From Halanaerobiales bacterium (GTDB lineage: Bacteria; Bacillota; Halanaerobiia; Halanaerobiales; DTU029): a stretch of DNA of 48,280 nucleotides. Shown here piece by piece: positions 32,481-42,112 of the stretch (the stretch's first letter is position 1; every line of letters begins with the position of its first letter). The notes beneath the pieces are model-generated. The model was given only the letters and a program-made list of their open reading frames with translations, searched no databases and was not told the origin of the DNA. The position numbers were made by a program, and so were the translations under genes. The stretch covers positions 1-48,280 of the forward strand of contig JANWJZ010000067.1 in the NCBI GenBank assembly GCA_025451675.1, in the 5' to 3' direction.

Positions 32481-33878
32481 CTATCCCTTTCTTTCTTCCT
32501 GGCGGGTAAGCAACATCTTTCTAACCATTTCCTGAAATTCCCTGCCCCTTTCCTGATAACTTGTATACATATCCCAACTTGGGCAGCCAGGTGACAGGAG
32601 TAAAATATCTCCCTTCTTTAAATGGCTGGTAGCAATCTCTACTGCTTCTTTCATATTATCTGCTATATGTATATTTATATTGGAAAAACCACTCTTTAAT
32701 GCCTCTTCCTTTAGCTTAAATCTGGTCTCTCCCAACAGTACCAGAACCCTTACCCGCTCTTTGATAACCCTGCCCCATTCTGTAAAATCCGCATTCCGGT
32801 CCTGGCCGCCAGCTATAAGGACTATGGGGCTTTCAAAGGATTGGATACCCTTTATGGCTGAATCGGGATTAGTTGCCTTTGAGTCATCGATAACAAGGAT
32901 ATCATCGTTTTTTAAATAGAAGACTTCTTCCAGCCGATGTTCTCCGCCTTTAAAATTTTTTACCGTATCCCTTATTATCTCCACTGGCACACCAAGTAGA
33001 TGGGCAGCAAGGGCAGCAAAGGTCACATTCTGTATATTATGCGATCCCTTCAATGGTATCTCAGCAGAATCCATGATTTCCTCTTCCTGCTCCCCTTCAA
33101 TAAATATAAGTTTGCCATCTATTAAACTTATACCCCTATCCACTCTTTTTTCCAGGCTGACCTGGTATAATGAACCGGGGAAATCTGCCACTGCCCTCAT
33201 GACATCCTGATCATCATAGTTGACAATGGCCAGGTCTTCAGCTGTCTGGTTTTCAAAAATCCGTTTCTTGGCCAGCCAGTAGTTTTCCAGTGTTTTATGT
33301 CTATCCAGGTGATCTGGAGTAAAGTTCAAAAAGATACTGATATCAGGCCTGAAGTCCTCTATTGTCTCCAGTTGGAAGGAACTGATTTCCACTACCAACC
33401 AGTCCTCTTTACCAGTATCCCCTATCTCTCTAATCAAGGGAGTACCGATGTTACCAGCAACTATTACCTTGCCAATCCCGGCCTTTTGCAGAATTTCTCC
33501 CGTCAATTGGGTAGTCGTCGTTTTACCATTTGTGCCAGTAATGGCAATGATCTTCGCCTCTGTAAATTGATAGGCCAGTTCTATCTCGCTGATAACCGGA
33601 ATTCCCCTCTCCCGGGCCCTTCTAAAAAAAGGTATATCCAGTGGCACCCCGGGACTGACCACTATTAAATCACAGGAAAGGCACTTCTCTCCATGACCAC
33701 CCAGTTCATATTCAATCTCCATATCTTTCAGCTTTTCCAGTACATTTTTCAATTCATCTGCTGTTTTGCTGTCAGAAACTACCAGTTCCGCCCCTCGCTG
33801 ATAAAGAAACTCCGCAGTAGCAATCCCTGTCCTGCTTAAACCGATTATGGCAATCCTTTTATCCTTTACCTCCAACAT
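32481..33878 (-). CDS. murD: UDP-MurNAc-L-Ala--D-glutamate ligase MurD
   Basis: 465 residues. N-terminal nucleotide-fold IAIIGLSRTGIATAEFL, then ATP loop GTNGKTTT starting at 115, NFTPDHLDRH in the central domain and DDSKATNPDS in the C-terminal domain. It adds D-Glu. ATG start; 36 bp from mraY. Confidence 0.97.
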   Translation of the reverse strand: MLEVKDKRIAIIGLSRTGIATAEFLYQRGAELVVSDSKTADELKNVLEKLKDMEIEYELGGHGEKCLSCDLIVVSPGVPLDIPFFRRARERGIPVISEIELAYQFTEAKIIAITGTNGKTTTTQLTGEILQKAGIGKVIVAGNIGTPLIREIGDTGKEDWLVVEISSFQLETIEDFRPDISIFLNFTPDHLDRHKTLENYWLAKKRIFENQTAEDLAIVNYDDQDVMRAVADFPGSLYQVSLEKRVDRGISLIDGKLIFIEGEQEEEIMDSAEIPLKGSHNIQNVTFAALAAHLLGVPVEIIRDTVKNFKGGEHRLEEVFYLKNDDILVIDDSKATNPDSAIKGIQSFESPIVLIAGGQDRNADFTEWGRVIKERVRVLVLLGETRFKLKEEALKSGFSNINIHIADNMKEAVEIATSHLKKGDILLLSPGCPSWDMYTSYQERGREFQEMVRKMLLTRQEERKG

Positions 33879-33914
33879 AGAAAATCCCCTTTACTATTAT
33901 AGAATACAAAAACA

Positions 33915-34877
33915 TTAACGGATAATGTAATAAGAAAGCAGGCCCAGAATGGCCAGTATTATACTGCTGATCCAGAAACGGGCAACTATTTTCTCTTCCT
34001 GCAGTCCGCCCAGTTCATAATGGTGATGGAGGGGAGTCATCCGGAAAATCCTCTTACCTCCACTTAATCTAAAATAGGCTACCTGAATCATCACCGATAA
34101 AGCTTCCGCTACATAGATGCCACCAATAATCACCAGGAAAAACTCTGTACCGGTAAGTACTGCTATGGCCGATACAGCGCCGCCCAGGGCCAGGGCACCA
34201 ACATCTCCCATGAAAACCTGGGCTGGATGACTATTAAACCATATAAAGCCCAGGCAAGCCCCGCTGACAATCAGGCCAAATAGAGCCAGTTGTTTATATC
34301 CCAGAGCGGAACAAAGTGCAGACAGGGCAGTACAGACAATAAAAGTAACCCCTGCAGCCAGTCCATCCAGGCCATCTGTCAGGTTGACAGCATTAGTGAA
34401 GCCAACCACTATAAATACAATAAGAGGAATAAGCCAGTAACCTGGGTTAAAGGTCCAGCCTGTAAAGGGAATCAAAATAGTTTTTCCTGTACTGGAATAA
34501 AAGACAACATAAATAGCCAGAGTTAATCCGACAAGTATCTGCCCCAGCAGTTTTTCCCTGGCCCGTAAACCCAGTGAACGCTTACTGCGTATCTTTATAA
34601 TATCATCAAGAAAACCGATCAGGCCCATCCCCAATGTAGTAATCAAGGCCCAGATGGCTCCTGTACCCAGGTCAAGAAAAATAAAGGAAGAAATTAAAAT
34701 GGCAAAAATTATCAGGATACCTCCCATTGTCGGGATACCTTTTTTCTTTAAATGAGAGCTGGGGCCTTCCCCCCTGACCTGTTGTCCAAAATTAAGATAT
34801 TGCAGGGCTTTTATAAGACCTGGTCCAAATATAATTAAAATAAAAAAAGGTAAAAAAACTGCAGTTAAATATAGCAT
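33915..34877 (-). CDS. mraY: Phospho-MurNAc-pentapeptide transferase MraY
   Basis: 320 residues from ATG 34877, with GGGGG upstream; the frame stays open only to a TTG five codons earlier. Ten membrane segments. Active-site motifs are FLDDIIKIRSKRSLGLRAREK, NAVNLTDGLDGLAAG, GFIWFNSHPAQVFMGDVGALALGG and the HHHYE of TPLHHHYELGG. It transfers phospho-MurNAc-pentapeptide to undecaprenyl phosphate, giving lipid I. Confidence 0.97.
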   Translation of the reverse strand: MLYLTAVFLPFFILIIFGPGLIKALQYLNFGQQVRGEGPSSHLKKKGIPTMGGILIIFAILISSFIFLDLGTGAIWALITTLGMGLIGFLDDIIKIRSKRSLGLRAREKLLGQILVGLTLAIYVVFYSSTGKTILIPFTGWTFNPGYWLIPLIVFIVVGFTNAVNLTDGLDGLAAGVTFIVCTALSALCSALGYKQLALFGLIVSGACLGFIWFNSHPAQVFMGDVGALALGGAVSAIAVLTGTEFFLVIIGGIYVAEALSVMIQVAYFRLSGGKRIFRMTPLHHHYELGGLQEEKIVARFWISSIILAILGLLSYYIIR

Positions 34878-34922
34878 TTTGATTTCCCCCAATTTTTATT
34901 ACAATATGATAATAGAGCATTA

Positions 34923-36302
34923 TTATAGGAGTGCTCTGACTATTTCCTCCATCTTCAGACCACGGGAGCCTTTTACAAGTAGTATATCCCCCTCCTGTAA
35001 CTGCTTACTCAATACCTCGATAGCCTTCTGGTTGTTTTCGCATTCTATAACCTGGCTATTTTTCATCCCCTTTTTTCTGGCTCCCTCAGAGATTAAACGG
35101 GCTGTCTCACCGACAGTAATCAGGAGATCTGCTTTATTCTCACACACATATTCACCCAGGCGCAAATGTGCCGGTTCCTCTCTCTCACCCAACTCCAGCA
35201 TTGCCCCCAGGGCCAGGATCAATCTTTTTCCCCTCATCTCCCGTGCTGCAGTTATGCTGGCTTCCATGGAGAGTGGATTGGCATTATAGGCATCATTTAT
35301 GATAATAACTCCATCACGCTCCTGTACGTCCCAGCGTAATGAGGAATATTCCACGTCCAGCAGGCCTTCTTTTATCTCCTGCCAGCTTATTCCCAGGTGG
35401 CGGGCCACTGCTATAGCTGCCAGGGTATTATATACATTATGCAGCCCCATCCTATCCAATTTTAGTTTTTCCACTTCATTCCCGTAATGAACATCAAACT
35501 CCATACCGGTCCGGGTACTCACTATATTATCAGCATAAAGATCTGCCTCTCCTGTCAAACCATAATAGATAATCTTCTTCCCCGGAAATACCCTGCTCAT
35601 TTCCCTCACATATTCATTATCATAATTTAATACGGCTATACCATCTGCAGGCAAGGCCTTGATTAATTCACTCTTTCCTTTTGCCACATTTTCTACAGAA
35701 ATAAGGCTCTCCAGATGGGTTTCTCCCACATTGGTAATAACCCCTATCTCCGGTTTAGCAATCTCCGCCAGCAGGCTGATTTCACCCAACTGGCTCATGC
35801 CCATTTCCAGTACAGCAATTTCTTCGTCGCCATCAAAATCCAGCAAGGTAAGGGGCAAACCATAATGGTTATTTAAATTACCCCTGGTTTTTCTGGTCCT
35901 GTATCTTTTCCCCAATAAAGCGGCAATTATATCTTTGGTAGTAGTCTTACCGGCACTACCGGTAATGGCAATAACCTTCAGGCCTTTCAAAAGAAGGCGG
36001 TAGGCCTTTGCCAGTTCCTGCAAAGCCTTTGTACTATCCTCCACCTTGATAACAGTTATATTTTTTCCTTCACCTACTATATCGATTATTTTTTCTACAA
36101 CAAGGGCCCTGGCCCCTTTTTCAATACATTCAATGATAAAATCATGGCCATCAAAATTTTCCCCTCTGATGGCAAAAAATACTTCTCCTTCTTTAATGCT
36201 CCTGCTATCTATGGACACACCGGTAATCTCCTGTTCCGGGAAACCCTGGATGAGTTCTCCTGATATGCTCTTCGCTATAAAACCTGCTGTCAATTTCTTC
36301 AC
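34923..36302 (-). CDS. murF: UDP-MurNAc-tripeptide--D-Ala-D-Ala ligase MurF
   Basis: 459 residues. VSIDSRSIKEGEVFFAIRGENFDGHDF is the substrate-binding opening, ATP loop GSAGKTTTK starts at 115, and NDAYNANPLSMEASI is the C-terminal ligase motif. It adds D-Ala-D-Ala made by the ddl product encoded 8 kb away. The start ATG overlaps the murE stop by 4 bp. Confidence 0.97.
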   Translation of the reverse strand: MKKLTAGFIAKSISGELIQGFPEQEITGVSIDSRSIKEGEVFFAIRGENFDGHDFIIECIEKGARALVVEKIIDIVGEGKNITVIKVEDSTKALQELAKAYRLLLKGLKVIAITGSAGKTTTKDIIAALLGKRYRTRKTRGNLNNHYGLPLTLLDFDGDEEIAVLEMGMSQLGEISLLAEIAKPEIGVITNVGETHLESLISVENVAKGKSELIKALPADGIAVLNYDNEYVREMSRVFPGKKIIYYGLTGEADLYADNIVSTRTGMEFDVHYGNEVEKLKLDRMGLHNVYNTLAAIAVARHLGISWQEIKEGLLDVEYSSLRWDVQERDGVIIINDAYNANPLSMEASITAAREMRGKRLILALGAMLELGEREEPAHLRLGEYVCENKADLLITVGETARLISEGARKKGMKNSQVIECENNQKAIEVLSKQLQEGDILLVKGSRGLKMEEIVRALL

Positions 36303-37771
36303 TTCATACCACCCTTAAATCTATCCTCTAAAGCCTCCCTGGCTACCTGGCGGTCATCAAAGGGGATAGTCTTATCCCGGAAAATCTGGTAGGTCTCATG
36401 GCCTTTACCAAAGACCAGTACCATATCTCCTGGTGCTGCCTTTTGTATAGCGTAAAAAATTGCCTCCCGCCGGTCCGGGAATATTTCATAGGGAGTATCA
36501 CTATCCTCCATTCCCTTTTCAATATCCTTGATAATAGCCAGGGGTTCTTCCGAACGGGGATTATCAGAGGTCAGGATAACCAGATCACCATATTCTGCAG
36601 CAATCCTCCCCATCTCTGGCCTTTTCCCTTTATCCCTATCCCCACCACAGCCAAATACTATTATAATCTTGCCTTCGGCCAGTTCATGGGCTGTCTTCAA
36701 TACATTTTCCATTCCATCCGGTGTATGGGCATAATCCACAATAACTGTAAAATCCTGTCCCTCATCTACCAGTTCAAATCTGCCGGCAACCCCTGTTACC
36801 TTTTCCAGCCCATCCTTTATTTCCTCCGGGCTTATCCCCAGAGCATAACCGCAGGCAATGGCTGCCAGGGTATTATAGACATTAAATAAACCGGCCAGTT
36901 TCATCCTGATGGAAAAATTATACCTTCCCCGGACATCGAAGGATACCCCCCGGGAATCCAGTTTGATATTCCTGGCCTGAAAATCAGCCTCTTTATTTAT
37001 AGCATAGCTTAAAACTTCACCCTTCGCTAAAGCTATAATCTGGTCACTTTTCGGGTCATCGAGATTTACTACGGAAAATCCTGTATCTTTAACCTGTTGA
37101 AAGAGTTTACTTTTGGCAAGCAGATATTCATCTATGGAATGGTGATAATCCAGATGGTCCTGTGTGATATTTGTGAAAACAGCCACTTTATAATCCATGC
37201 CTGTAACCCTCTTTAAATCCAGGGCATGGGAAGAAACTTCCATAACTGCGTATGAGAGATTTGCTTCCACCATTTCGGCAAATAGGGCATATAAGTCCAG
37301 GGATTCCGGGGTCGTCCTTGTTGTCGGCAAAGTTTTTTCACCAACAATATTCTTTATTGTTCCGATTAAACCGGCAGCCTTTCCCACATTATCCAACATA
37401 GCCTTAATTAGATAAGTAGTTGTTGTCTTGCCATTGGTTCCGGTAACCCCGATCAGCTCCAATTTTTCCAGGGGATTATTAAAAAAAGTAGCTGCCAGAT
37501 AAGCCATCGTTTCTCTACTATCAGCTACTTCGACAATGCTTATTCCTTCCGGATATTCCTCCAGTTCTTTTTCTACCATAATTGCTACAGCACCATTTTG
37601 AATGGCTTTTTTAATAAAATTATGACCATCTGTTTTAAAACCTTCTATACAGATAAAAAGACTATCTTCCTCCACCTGGCGGGAATCATAGGCAATTTTT
37701 TTTATCTCTATATTGAGATCACCTATTATCCTGCGGGGATTAATGTTCTGGATTAACTCTTTTAATTGCAT
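36299..37771 (-). CDS. murE: UDP-MurNAc-L-Ala-D-Glu--2,6-diaminopimelate ligase MurE
   Basis: 490 residues. ATP loop GTNGKTTTT starts at 111. The acceptor motif is DNPRSEEP (403-410); the arginine of DNPR is typical of meso-diaminopimelate enzymes, while L-Lys enzymes differ here, so the cell wall is predicted to be meso-DAP type. VDYAHTPDGMENVL is the usual C-terminal motif. Stop overlaps the murF start. Confidence 0.96.
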   Translation of the reverse strand: MQLKELIQNINPRRIIGDLNIEIKKIAYDSRQVEEDSLFICIEGFKTDGHNFIKKAIQNGAVAIMVEKELEEYPEGISIVEVADSRETMAYLAATFFNNPLEKLELIGVTGTNGKTTTTYLIKAMLDNVGKAAGLIGTIKNIVGEKTLPTTRTTPESLDLYALFAEMVEANLSYAVMEVSSHALDLKRVTGMDYKVAVFTNITQDHLDYHHSIDEYLLAKSKLFQQVKDTGFSVVNLDDPKSDQIIALAKGEVLSYAINKEADFQARNIKLDSRGVSFDVRGRYNFSIRMKLAGLFNVYNTLAAIACGYALGISPEEIKDGLEKVTGVAGRFELVDEGQDFTVIVDYAHTPDGMENVLKTAHELAEGKIIIVFGCGGDRDKGKRPEMGRIAAEYGDLVILTSDNPRSEEPLAIIKDIEKGMEDSDTPYEIFPDRREAIFYAIQKAAPGDMVLVFGKGHETYQIFRDKTIPFDDRQVAREALEDRFKGGMK

Positions 37772-37821
37772 CAGGGTTTACCTCCACCTAATTATTAAAC
37801 AAATATGAATTAATTTATACA

Positions 37822-39894
37822 TCATTCTTTCGCTTCCACACTTATTTCAGTTCCGCCAGATACCCGCTCTCCTGCCTGAATATCCTGTTTAATGATTCTC
37901 CCTTTCCCCTTTACCTGTAAACCCAGGCCAATCTGTTCAAGCAAATAACTGGCTTCATCTACTGTCATTCCAGTCAGGTCCGGGACAGCAATCAGATAAT
38001 TTCTGTCATAATCCTCTTCAGTAAATAAGAGTATTGTTGTTCCCTCCAGCACCCGGGCCCCGGCCAGGGGGACCTGCCTCTGTACTATATTATTCTTCCC
38101 TACAATTTTAACATCAAAACCTTCTTTTCTCAATAAATTTTCTGCTTCAAAGATATCCTTATCCGTTAATTCTGGAACCGTTAATAATTTACCGGCTTTT
38201 TCATCTTCATCAGGCTGAACAGAAGGTGCTATATCCAGATATCGGATAATATCCAGGGCTATATTACGGAAAACCGGTGCAGCTGTCTGACTGCCATAAT
38301 AGGGATAACCGGTCAAATCATAAAGCACCACCAGTATTACCAGTTGTGGATCATCAATAGGTAATATACCGATAAAGGAAGAGTCATAAACCTCAACACC
38401 ATAATGTTTGGCCGTTCCTGTTTTCCCGCCTATACGATAACCATTAATGGCTGCATTGCTTCCTGTTCCATCAGCTACAACCTTTTCCAGCAATTTCAGG
38501 GTCCGCTCAGCAGTCTCTGCAGATATCACCTGCCTTACCTGGACCGGTTCAATTCTTTCCACCAGTTCTCCATTCGGAGTCCTTATTTCTCTAACCAGTC
38601 GGGGCTGCATCAACATCCCTCTATTGGCAATAGCTGACACAGCTGTTATCAATTGTATCGGTGTCACAGTAAGTCCATGACCAAAGGAAATTGTGGCCAG
38701 TTCTACCGGGCCAATAGAGTCATAATTCGACAAAATGCCAGTAGCTTCACCAGGCAGCTTTATGGAGGTCCTGTTGCCAAAACCGAAAGCCTTAATATAG
38801 TTATAAAAGGATTCCTTACCAAGCCTCATCCCTACCTGGACAAAACCGGGATTACATGAATTCTGGACAACTTCAGCAAAGGTCTGGCCGCCATGCCCCC
38901 CATATTTCCAGCAATTAATTCTTTCACCACTTACCATTATGTGGCCAGGATCCACGAATATATCATTTTCATTTACTACTCCCTCTTCCAGGGCGGCAGC
39001 AGTAGTGATAATCTTAAAGGTAGAACCGGGCTCAAAACTATCGGAAATAGCCCTATTCCTCCAGTTTTTCTGGGGATAGTCTGCAAAGTTATTTAAATCA
39101 TAATCCGGCCTATTGGCCAGGGCCAGAATTCCCCCGGTTTTAGGATCCATCACAATTACTGTACCACCGGAAGTCTGAAACTCGGCCATAGCCTTATCCA
39201 GTTCCCGCTCTACAATATATTGAATTACTTCATCTATGGTTAAATAGATATTATAGCCATCCTGGGGTGCAACATATTGCTGAATACCATCTGGTATATA
39301 TCTACCGGCAGCATCCCTTTCAATGCCTATTTTACCAGGTTTTCCCCGCAAATATTTATCATAGGATAATTCCAGTCCCTCCAGGCCCTGACTATCTATC
39401 CCGGCAAAACCCAGGATATGGCTGGCCAGGTTGCCTTTGGGATAAAATCTCTTACTCTCTTCGGTAAATTGAATCCCGTCTAAATTCTGTTTCCGTACTG
39501 CTTCAGCTATTTCCTCAGATACCTTCCTTTTTACATATACGGCACTGGCTTTCCGGGTTATCCGTTCATATACATAATCATATTCCATATTGAGAATATT
39601 TGACAATATCCGGGCCGTCCGGGCCGGATCCTTTATTTCCATTGGTACAGCTACAATGGTCTCACTACTGCCACTTATGGCCAGTTCCCTACCCTTACTA
39701 TCATAAATTATACCTCTTTTAGGTTCAACCTTTAACTCCCTTGTCCTCTGTTCCAGTGCTTTTTTCTGGAACTCAGCACTATTGATTACCTGTATCCAGG
39801 TCAATCTTATGGAAAGCAAAATAATGAGTAGAAAAAATAATAAAAACAATAATAAAATTCTTTTCCTGACCTGTAATTGAGGATAAACAGACAA
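37822..39894 (-). CDS. spoVD: Class B penicillin-binding protein with two PASTA domains (SpoVD/FtsI type)
   Basis: 690 residues: one membrane helix (about 12-31), a pedestal domain with RGIIYDSKGRELA, then a transpeptidase domain with S291-T-F-K (STFK), S346-C-N and K491-T-G. Two C-terminal PASTA domains follow (about 566-630 and 633-690). It crosslinks septal or cortex peptidoglycan with FtsW. PASTA-bearing class B PBPs in this position are SpoVD or PBP2B; only one is present here where B. subtilis has two. TTG start with GGGGG upstream. Confidence 0.93.
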   Translation of the reverse strand: MSVYPQLQVRKRILLLFLLFFLLIILLSIRLTWIQVINSAEFQKKALEQRTRELKVEPKRGIIYDSKGRELAISGSSETIVAVPMEIKDPARTARILSNILNMEYDYVYERITRKASAVYVKRKVSEEIAEAVRKQNLDGIQFTEESKRFYPKGNLASHILGFAGIDSQGLEGLELSYDKYLRGKPGKIGIERDAAGRYIPDGIQQYVAPQDGYNIYLTIDEVIQYIVERELDKAMAEFQTSGGTVIVMDPKTGGILALANRPDYDLNNFADYPQKNWRNRAISDSFEPGSTFKIITTAAALEEGVVNENDIFVDPGHIMVSGERINCWKYGGHGGQTFAEVVQNSCNPGFVQVGMRLGKESFYNYIKAFGFGNRTSIKLPGEATGILSNYDSIGPVELATISFGHGLTVTPIQLITAVSAIANRGMLMQPRLVREIRTPNGELVERIEPVQVRQVISAETAERTLKLLEKVVADGTGSNAAINGYRIGGKTGTAKHYGVEVYDSSFIGILPIDDPQLVILVVLYDLTGYPYYGSQTAAPVFRNIALDIIRYLDIAPSVQPDEDEKAGKLLTVPELTDKDIFEAENLLRKEGFDVKIVGKNNIVQRQVPLAGARVLEGTTILLFTEEDYDRNYLIAVPDLTGMTVDEASYLLEQIGLGLQVKGKGRIIKQDIQAGERVSGGTEISVEAKE

Positions 39895-39912
39895 TTCTAT
39901 AATCCCCCTGTA

Positions 39913-40377
39913 CTAGCGCAATTCTTCCGCCCTGACCGTACTCATCCTCTCCAGAAAACCATTGATAACCCTGACAAAAAATATTTCCCTTGCAGTTGGC
40001 CCCGGAAAGATATCTTCTCCTTCATTTACTTTATTTTTCAATAATACAAATTCCACCTTTACTGGTTCGACCATGTTTAATTCATTTTTTGCAATCTTCT
40101 CAATCCGGGCTACAGACATCTCCCGGGCCAGTTTTAGATTCAACTGGGCAATCTCCCTTTGAATACCATCAAATTCCTCTTCCAGCTGGCTAATCCTGTA
40201 GTTGAGGTGGGCTATTTTCACAAACTGGCCAATATATGCTACCAGGACAAAGGCAAAAAAGACCAGTAAAAATAAACAGAAGAAGGCCTTCTTTCCGGAA
40301 AAACTGTTTTTACTGGTTTTTTCATTATTATTTCCACTTTTAGTGTTATAACTATAATAGTATTTGTTCCTTAACAA
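39913..40377 (-). CDS. ftsL: Cell division protein FtsL
   Basis: 154 residues. A basic, polar cytoplasmic tail (1-30) and one membrane helix (about 33-54, AFFCLFLLVFFAFVLVAY) precede a coiled coil (about 58-100, RISQLEEEFDGIQREIAQLNLKLA) and ARIEKIAKNELNMVEP, the typical FtsL/septum-initiator ending. The identification rests on topology and position between rsmH and the PBP gene. TTG start with GGGTGGGTG upstream. The last 45 residues are longer than in most FtsL. Confidence 0.82.
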   Translation of the reverse strand: MLRNKYYYSYNTKSGNNNEKTSKNSFSGKKAFFCLFLLVFFAFVLVAYIGQFVKIAHLNYRISQLEEEFDGIQREIAQLNLKLAREMSVARIEKIAKNELNMVEPVKVEFVLLKNKVNEGEDIFPGPTAREIFFVRVINGFLERMSTVRAEELR

Positions 40378-40440
40378 GTTTATTCACCCACCCTTTTATT
40401 TAGAACAGGCAAGAAAAAGCCCATCTAATTGAACGCTACA

Positions 40441-41373
40441 CTAAATTTTTTCTGCCACCCGCAGTTTCGCACTTCTGGCTCTGGGATTGTCGCCAAGCTC
40501 CTCTTCACTGGCTGTAACTGGTTTGCGGGTAATAATCTTCAATTCCGCCTTCTGGCCACACACACAAACAGGAAAATCCGGTGGACAGGTACACTTCCAG
40601 GCCAATTCCCTGAATTTGTTTTTTACAATTCTGTCTTCCAGGGAATGAAAACTGATAACACAGATTCTGCCTCCCTTTCTCAGGTAAGGCACTACCCGAT
40701 CCAGCATCTCTTCCAATTGATTTAACTCATCATTGGTAGCAATCCTTAAAGCCTGGAAGGTTCTCCGGGCAGGATGCCCGCCGGTCCTCCTGGCAGCAGC
40801 AGGTATAGCTGCTTTGATTATCCCCACCAGCTCCAGGGTACTCTCAATGGGCTTTCTTTTGCGATAATTGACGATAAACTCAGCAATCCGGGAAGCCCAT
40901 TTCTCCTCACCATAATCTCTGATTATCCTTGTTAATTCCTCCTGCGAATAACCGTTGACAAGATCTGCAGCAGTCAGTTTTTGCTCTTGATCCATCCTCA
41001 TATCCAGTGGAGCATCGTAATTATAGCTAAATCCCCTTTCCGGATTATCAAACTGGGGTGAGGAAACTCCCAGATCAAACAGCATCCCATCGACTTCTTT
41101 GATACCCATTTTCTCCATTATTGCCGGGATATTTACATAATTATCATGGAATAAGAAGAGGTTCTCCAGATTCCCATATCTCTCTTTTACCTTATTAATT
41201 GCTTCTATGTCCCGGTCAATACCGATCAGCATTCCTGTACCCTGCAGTTTTTCCAGGATAACTTCCGTATGACCGCCGCGGCCCAGTGTACCATCTATAT
41301 AAATACCATCTTTTTTACAGTTTAAATATTCAATTGTCTCTTCTAACAAAACCGGTTTATGCTCTCTATCCAT
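40441..41373 (-). CDS. rsmH: 16S rRNA (cytosine(1402)-N4)-methyltransferase RsmH
   Basis: 310 residues from ATG 41373; the ATG at 41382 has its AGG directly abutting and is less likely. [13 protein letters not shown] opens the family, [13 protein letters not shown] is the SAM loop, [19 protein letters not shown] and [16 protein letters not shown] are diagnostic. It methylates C1402 in the ribosomal P site. Usual second gene of the dcw cluster. Confidence 0.97.
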   Translation of the reverse strand: MDREHKPVLLEETIEYLNCKKDGIYIDGTLGRGGHTEVILEKLQGTGMLIGIDRDIEAINKVKERYGNLENLFLFHDNYVNIPAIMEKMGIKEVDGMLFDLGVSSPQFDNPERGFSYNYDAPLDMRMDQEQKLTAADLVNGYSQEELTRIIRDYGEEKWASRIAEFIVNYRKRKPIESTLELVGIIKAAIPAAARRTGGHPARRTFQALRIATNDELNQLEEMLDRVVPYLRKGGRICVISFHSLEDRIVKNKFRELAWKCTCPPDFPVCVCGQKAELKIITRKPVTASEEELGDNPRARSAKLRVAEKI

Positions 41374-41403
41374 ATTAAACATCCTGTAAAGTTTTTATAT
41401 AAA

Positions 41404-41835
41404 TTAAATTCCCAACTCTTCCATAGCGGCAGCTATATCCTCATAGGAATTTTCCGCCTCTTTCATATAAGCATCCCATCTCTCTTTTGCCCAGAGCTCT
41501 ATCCTGTTGGCCAGGCCGATAATGACCAGTTCTTTATCTATTCCTGCATATTCCCGCAGGTTTGCAGGAATGGAAATACGGCCCTGCTTGTCCAGTTCAC
41601 ACTCAGTAGCACCGGAAAAGAAGAACCTGACAAAAGCCCGGGCATTCTTGCTGGTAATTGGAAGAGTCATCAATTTTTTCTCTAAAACAGACCACTCATG
41701 CATAGGATACACAAAAAGGCAGTTATCTAAACCTCTTGTGGCAATAAACTTCTCTCCTAAGGCATCGCGAAATCTGGCCGGTATAATTACCCGTCCTTTG
41801 GGGTCCATATTATGTTGATATTCTCCCATGAACAT
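41404..41835 (-). CDS. mraZ: Transcriptional regulator MraZ
   Basis: 143 residues, two AbrB-like swapped-hairpin repeats. The first is near residues 5-50 ([23 protein letters not shown]) and the second near 75-120 ([22 protein letters not shown]), each with the conserved D-x-x-G-R-x-x-I-P. MraZ forms a ring and binds direct repeats in its own promoter, repressing the dcw operon. Four such repeats lie 26-62 bp upstream of this start. GGAAGGTG precedes the ATG. Confidence 0.97.
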   Translation of the reverse strand: MFMGEYQHNMDPKGRVIIPARFRDALGEKFIATRGLDNCLFVYPMHEWSVLEKKLMTLPITSKNARAFVRFFFSGATECELDKQGRISIPANLREYAGIDKELVIIGLANRIELWAKERWDAYMKEAENSYEDIAAAMEELGI

Positions 41836-41860
41836 GAGATATCACCTTCCTGGTGTATCC

Positions 41861-41897
41861 CCCCACTTATACACCACTTACCCCCACAATTCCCCAC
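41861..41897 (-). promoter_or_regulatory. MraZ-binding direct repeats (four boxes)
   Basis: On the minus strand GTGGGG, GTGGGG, GTGGTG and GTGGGG begin at 41897, 41887, 41877 and 41866, giving periods of 10, 10 and 11 bp, one helical turn each. This matches the TGGGN direct repeats recognised by MraZ. Three boxes are exact, the third has one change. Confidence 0.85.
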
Positions 41898-41938
41898 TCT
41901 ATTTCTATTATTCTTTCTCTTAATAAAAACTCCTTCTT

Positions 41939-41968
41939 TTTATAAACTTTTTATGAAATTTTTTTCAA
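41939..41968 (-). promoter_or_regulatory. Possible promoter of the dcw operon
   Basis: On the minus strand TTGAAA (41963-41968) and TATAAA (41939-41944) are separated by 18 bp, about 42 bp upstream of the first MraZ box. The surrounding sequence is so A+T-rich that other -10 choices exist. Confidence 0.35.
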
Positions 41969-42058
41969 TGTAATTATCCTTTTTATCATTAATTTATTAA
42001 TCTTCATAATCAATAGCATTTTTCTCCCTGGTTATAATAAATATTAATTAAAGTTATT

Positions 42059-42089
42059 TTGCACATTTATATGAATTGATTCATATAAT
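42059..42089 (+). promoter_or_regulatory. Promoter with embedded operator for the 42-residue peptide gene
   Basis: TTGCAC (42059-42064) and TATAAT (42084-42089) are separated by 19 bp. A perfect inverted repeat with 10-base arms, TTATATGAAT / ATTCATATAA, and a TG centre fills 42067-42088, covering most of the spacer and the -10. A repressor bound there would block transcription. Confidence 0.6.
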
Positions 42090-42112
42090 AAAGTTGAAAA
42101 GGAGGATAATTA

